Source: Siphonodentalium dalli (taxonomy: Eukaryota > Mollusca > Scaphopoda > Gadilida > Siphonodentaliidae). From it: a stretch of 64,000 nucleotides of DNA. The stretch spans positions 26,102,991 to 26,166,990 of the forward strand of contig CP136061.1 of assembly GCA_032622095.1 (NCBI GenBank), written 5' to 3'. The notes under the pieces were generated by a model, which made no database searches, was not told the origin of the DNA, and saw only the letters and a list, made by a program, of their open reading frames with translations. Made by a program: the position numbers and the translations under genes. Below are positions 53,701-59,700 of this stretch, in pieces (within the stretch, counting starts at the first letter, position 1; every line of letters begins with the position of its first letter).

Positions 53701-56700
53701 AACTGCGGTGCGGTTAGCGTTGCCACCGCGGCCGAAATGCAACTACATGTACCGGTACACCGCGGCTCCACCGGCTAACTACAGTTGGGCTGCGGTTTAC
53801 TTGCTATTTGGCATGGTGTACATGTACTTTCATTAAACTGAAAAAAGAAAATACAAACCAAAAATGTACATGTCATTCGACCGCGAGGGTACATGTAGTT
53901 GCCGTTCGGACGCAGTGAACTTGCCGTTCAGCCGCAGTGTACTTGCTGTTCGGCCGCAGTGCTCAACTGCAGTTACAAACTGTGACACCGCAGCCGAACG
54001 GCAAATACACTGCGGTGCCAATGGACACTTGTTTTGTCCAGCGGTGTAAGGACCTGTAGCCTGTGCCAAAGGATTTAGTCATGCAAAGAGTAAAATCCAA
54101 GATGGCTGCTGGCGGCCATGTTTTTTGGCCGAATGACCCCAAAAGGACTCGTTCCCATCTACATGTCATTGTTAAAATCTATGACAAATTTCATGAAGAT
54201 CCGACCAAAGCTACGACCTGTAGCCCGCGCCAAAGGATTTAGTCATGCAAAGAGTAAAATCCAAGATGGCTACTGGTGGCCATGTTTTTTGGCCTAACAA
54301 ACCCAAATAACTCGTTCCCATCTACATGTCAATATTAACATCTATGACAAATTTCATGATGATCAGACGAACAGTACAACCTGTAGACCACACCAATGGA
54401 TTTAATTTTGAAATCCAAGATGGCCACCAGCGGCCATGTTTTTTGGCCGTTTATTCCAAAAGAACTTGTTCCCAACTACCGGTACATGTCATTTTTAACA
54501 TCCATGACAAATTTCATGAAGATCAGACCAAAGGTACGACATGTAGCCCGTGCCAAAGGATATAGTCATGCAAAGAGTAAAATCCAAGATGGCTACTGGT
54601 GGCCATGTTTTTTGGCCTAACGATCCCAAAATAACTCGTTTCCATCTACATGTCAATATTAACATCTATGACAAATTTCATGATAATCAGACGAACAGTA
54701 CGACCTGTAGACTGCGCCAATCTATTTAATTTTGAAACCAAAGATGGCTGCCAGCGGCCATGTTTTTTGGCCGTTTATTCCAAAAGAACTTGTTCCCAAC
54801 TACCGGTACATGTCATTGTTAAAGGATTACAATGCTCATGAAACAACAAAACTCCATCGGAAAGCCACCCCTATTGTGATCACAATAATCCAAGTCCCAT
54901 AAAAATCGGTTAATAAATAAGCCGAGAAATAAATAAATAATACCGCCACCGGCTGTCGGCTATCTCCGTCGCAAAACCTCGCATGACGTCAAGCGAGGTA
55001 AACTAATTAAAAACACGGATTCGGATTCGGAGTTAATTGTGTCTACCTATATGACGATGGAAAATCCGGAACAGACATCAGCGCGTGAGCGTGATGGAAT
55101 TACTGCGGGGCATATCAATAGCATTGTGTACACATGGTTAATTGTCATCGCGTGGTGAGTTATATTCACTTGTGATTTGTCTTAAGCGCTGTTTGGAAAG
55201 TGATTATTTTGACAACAAAAGGCCGATTGAGCGGGATAGGTCACACTTTTGTGTCAAAAATAAAGCTTATAAAAACACGAGCAGGCATGTGAACTCTATT
55301 CGGGCGCGTGTTCACGATGTTGTTTTAATTTTCCGTATATATGCCCCGGGTGTCCCGCATTTACAATCATTCATTCGTAACAATGCCATATAAATGCAAT
55401 GTTTTCGGTTGTGGCCGGTCTAGTGACTCTCAGTTAGGTATATTAACGCTGTATTCATTTCCAAAGGATGTTCGTTTACGTGCGCAAAATCAGAAACCGA
55501 TTACATATACCAAATAAAGAGCGTTTAGCGTTAAGTCAGTCATGGTTAAGAATACATACAATTACAGTTAAAGTGGAGAGTATGTTGAATAATCCACGAT
55601 AACAACTATTCTAAGTCGATTCCCCATTTCCTTCACCATGGTTCAATAAAGAACGTTCCATGTTAAGAGTTTTCCTAATATGGTACGAATAAAAAGAGTT
55701 TAATAAAGCGAAATTGCTATGACTTGGAAGGATATATAAAGCATGCGTATCGGAAGATCGTGTACATGTATTGACCTGTATTGGTGTAATCATTAACAAA
55801 ATCACGATGACAACTGTTCTAAGTCCAGTCCCTTTACCTTGACGCAATAAAGAGCGTTCACTATTACGATATATTGCGAATAAAGAATGATTGTATATGT
55901 GCTTACATATTAAACCCGATTATTATCCCTCCTTCAAAAAGTGTTATATATGATTGGATGTTTAAACGAACCACGGCGAACGTTTATATATTTTATAATC
56001 CTATTGTTATGCGTAATTGACACATAGAGGTTGAGTTATGACCTGCATATTCAATAGACCGCATCGCTAGAGTGTTAATTTTATAGGCCAATAACCACGC
56101 TTAAACGCAGTTATTTCATCAGTGACAGTCGGCAAGATAGTTTGGGGGTAGGGGAAGCAATATTCTGAAATATATATAAACACCATACTGCCCTAATATA
56201 TACATGATTCATAACCAAGAAAAAATAACTTATCATATCATATTGGTAATGAATGACTTGATTATAATTGATTAAATCAGACAGCAATAAACCGATTTTT
56301 TTTTTACCGCGTTACGATAAATTAAAACGAAACGCTCTTTATTGACACAAGACAAAGGTCATCTGGAAATTGGAATGTTTACGAGATGATAATTGCCTAA
56401 TAATAGTCTTCGCATATATATATATATATATATGCAATCTTTATATGAATATATAATATAACTTGGGACTATTCCGGTAACGAGAAAAAGTATATAAACA
56501 CGAGCACGTGTTTATATAGATAAATGGGCGCAAAACTGAATAATATACGGGCATGGCTTTATAGTAACAACACATCGCGATACATATAATAATAATAACA
56601 CGATAAAAACATTTAATTACGAGAACCGTGATGTTTTCGGCAAAGTTTTGCATTCGTAGTGTGATAACGCGACAATCTTCAAAGGCCGCGATCGACTACA

Positions 56701-59700
56701 TGCAAACTTAAAATACTGCCGTAGCGTATCTATGCGTTGTCGATGGGTTACCACGTGGTCGATCACGTGCTATGCTTCTGTTTACATGTGACAATCACGT
56801 GATCGGGCCGATGATCACGTGGCTTCGTCTACAACAAAATCTTCGGCTAACTTCGGAATTTTTTATAATTGTTATAAAAATAATGAATGGCGGCCGAATA
56901 TTAGATTATATGCGCCCAATGGACATTATATATATATATTATCGGTATATTGAAAGAAAATATTATTGTTTTTTCAGCACCATATTCCTTTAACATCCAT
57001 GACAAATTTCATGAAGATCAGACCAAAGGCACAACCTTGAAATCCAAGATGGCCACCAAGATGTTTTTCGATCGAAAGACCCCAAAATGATTCGTTCCCA
57101 TCTACCCTGCTGGGAAAAACAAGTGTCCACTTAACCACGGTGCGCTTAGCATTGCCACCGCGGCCGAAATGCAACTACACCGCGCTCCACTGGCTAACTA
57201 CAGTTGGGCATTGGTTTATTTGCCATTCGGCCATGGTGTACAAATGTAGTTGCCGCTGTGTACATTCATCAAACTGAAAAAAGACAATACAAACCAGAAA
57301 TCTAACCACGGTGTACATACCATTCGGCCCCGTTGTAGTTGCTTTTTGGCCATGGTGTACATGTGTACTTGTCGTTCGGCCGCGGTGTACATGTACTTGC
57401 CGCTCGGCCGCGGCGCTCAACTGCAGTTACAAACTCTGACACTGCACCCGAATGGCAAATACACCGTGGTGCCAATGGACACTTGTTTTGTCCAGCAGGG
57501 TACATGTCAATGTCAACATTCATGACCAGGGTTCGCTCTGCCACTTGCCAAATTTGCCAATGGCAAAAATAATTCACAGTAGGCAAAAAATATTTTCATT
57601 TGGCAAAAGTTTTGGCAAGTCACTTTTTAATTCCTTATTAATGAAGTTAAAAAATATCGGTCAATCAATACCATTCATTTTCGGAAATTATTACAATGGA
57701 ATTATATTAGTTGTGTTTTATATGGTTTCGCAAAAGTTAACACCTCCATTAAGATGCAGTTAATCTGATATCATTAGTATCGACGGGTGGAGGGATTACC
57801 TCTATTTAGTGTGATGGTGGTGCTTACATAGCTAATCTTCATATGATGTTCGCTTTTGATCAAGCAACGCTTCTACTATTGTATTGTTCGGTAATCGGTT
57901 TATTGTTGTATGATAAACCGTAATAGATGAGATCATAATCATTAACTAACTGCTTTTTTATCGATATCAAACAGTGAGTGTCGAAACATAAGACTCAGTC
58001 AAGGTTGCAGAAAATGATGCTATTGGGAATAATATTTGGCAAATTCTAAAAGAATTTGGCAAAAAATATTTTCATTTGGCAAATTATTTGGCAAATGTAA
58101 ATTTCGTTCCAGCGCGGACCCTGTTCATGACAAATTTCAAAGAGATCAGACTAAAGGCACAACCTGTATCCTGCGACAAAGTAAATTGTTGACGGACACA
58201 CAGACACACGGATGACGGACGCCAACCCATGGCAATAGCTCAAACTTACAAAGTTGTAAGTTGAGCTAATAAAACGGGATGCGTTGGAATTTTGCAAAAT
58301 GAATAAAATGAAAACCGTCAGGAGCTCCGAAATAGGGGTGGGCGGGTCACCGGAAACACAGGTATATTTTTTTGGCTTTACTACTTCGGGGTTCATGCAG
58401 TTTGCTGAATTTTTCTTGCGGTAAAAATCCGATGACCACATTGAACCCGCCGTTCATTTCTTATATAATACAGCAGTATTACATGGGGTGACACCACTAT
58501 AGAGGGGGTCAATTACTTAAATCTAGGGAAGTCGATAGCCGAGAGGTACTGTAGTGTACTGGTCTCTCGTGCTAGCGGGCCAGGGATCGCAACCTGGTCA
58601 GGGTATTCTGACAAAAATCAGAACTCGGTCAGATACCAAGTTTGTAAAGCTGAAAAGTCTCATTTGAGATCACTGAATAAAGATCCGAATGCAAAAATAC
58701 CGACTTCCCCCATTACAACATCTATCCAGGTATTTTGTTGTTCTGCAGTATGCTGTCTGATTGGGGGTGCGGACATAAATGGCTAACCTGTATACATGCC
58801 TCGGGGTATCTGGAGAAGTCAGCCCAAAACAAGGTCGGCCACAAGAGAAGTCGGCCCGGGTAAATTAAAGATTGGTCAAGAAAAGTCGGCCCCATTATTA
58901 TTTTACTGCTTGTTAATGCCTGTGGCACAATAAGATGAGACCGACATTTCGCCACACGGTGTCATAAGGGATTACATCACCTCGTAGCATTCCATTTTAT
59001 GTGACCATGTTTTGGTCACATGGTGTCAAGGAGGATTATATCACCTCCTGGCAATCCATTTTCTTATCGCGCACTGTCATGGCTTTACGCAGATATGTCG
59101 ATAGGGTTCGTTAAACGGAAATTTAAATCTGTACCGGAAAAATAGCCATATATACAAGACATGGTATTAGACCAGATACGAACCTTCACAGTTAGTCAGC
59201 CAATTAATCTATAGACCTAAACAATGTCCTGTCATAATTATAATGGGCGTCGCGCCAGAGGGATTTCCACATGGAAGCAGTCAGCGAAACGCCGATAAAG
59301 ATCAACACTAAGTCATATACAATGTAGTGTTGAACAAGGTTTCCGTGACACCTGATATACATGTATGTTACTCAATTGAGTAAACATGTCACTAACTGAT
59401 GTTAATAGCTGGGCCGACTTCGTACGGGGCCGACTTCTGGGCCGACTTCTCCTGTATTCCGCCTTGCTGTGTGCACATTAAAGAACGCTACTGCAGTCGC
59501 CACAGGGTTATAAAGTTACTAGTACTCGGCCGTGGTAGCACCTGGACCCGACAGGAATGATTAACAGCCCGAGGGCCTATTTATAGACCCGAGACGGAGT
59601 TAATCATTCCTGGAGGGCTGTAAAGAAACCAAGGTGCCCGACAAAATCATGCTATTACTATTATTACCACACCGTCCTGGTGTGAGCATGCTTTAATGAA

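Larger units (their letters stand above)
54823..56989 (+). mobile_element. TTAA-flanked transposon relic carrying a THAP zinc finger (Kolobok-like)
   Basis: The array unit is interrupted exactly at GTTAA: TTAA stands at 54819-54822 and again at 56990-56993, and the array continues normally on each side. The ends AGGATTACAATGCT and (reverse complement of the right end) AGGAATATGGTGCT are imperfect inverted repeats. Inside, a THAP domain start lies at 55383. TTAA duplication plus a THAP finger is the combination known for Kolobok-superfamily transposons. No intact transposase core is visible in 2167 bp, so the copy is deleted or non-autonomous. Superfamily placement is inference. Confidence 0.75.
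46096..58270 (+). mobile_element. Long ~160-bp tandem-repeat element (pearl-like), about 12 kb including later insertions
   Basis: The head is AAGTGTCAATGGCACTG, a short palindrome. The tail runs GACGGACGCCAACCCATGGC, AATAGCTCAAACTTACAAAG, then a TAAGTTGAGCTAAT end. Between them lie some 50-60 copies of a ~156-165-bp unit: AAGATGGC, GGCCATGTTTTTTGGCC, GACCCCAAAA, ACTCGTTCCCATCTACATGT, CATGACAAATTTCATGA and CGACCTGTAGCCCGCGCC. Two unit types differ after GCGCCAA-GGATT (one with AGTCATGCAAAGAG, one with GAATTTTGAAATC). Both combine into multi-unit higher-order repeats. All ORFs here are shadows. The layout resembles the pearl elements described from oysters. Confidence 0.85.

Noticed and set aside
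46423-54841. Many short frames in the 46-55 kb region (MSFDRMTPKGLVPIYMSRST type)
   Set aside because: Translations of the ~160-bp tandem unit on both strands; they appear wherever a unit lacks a stop.
55142-55393. 83-codon frame overlapping the THAP start
   Set aside because: A different frame, no domain. It ends just after the THAP initiator methionine and is likely upstream sequence of the transposon gene.
57175-57586. Five overlapping frames rich in His, Thr and Gly on both strands
   Set aside because: Shadows of the CpG-rich mini-repeats inside the TA MITE; the same frames recur in the copies at 53.8 and 60.7 kb.
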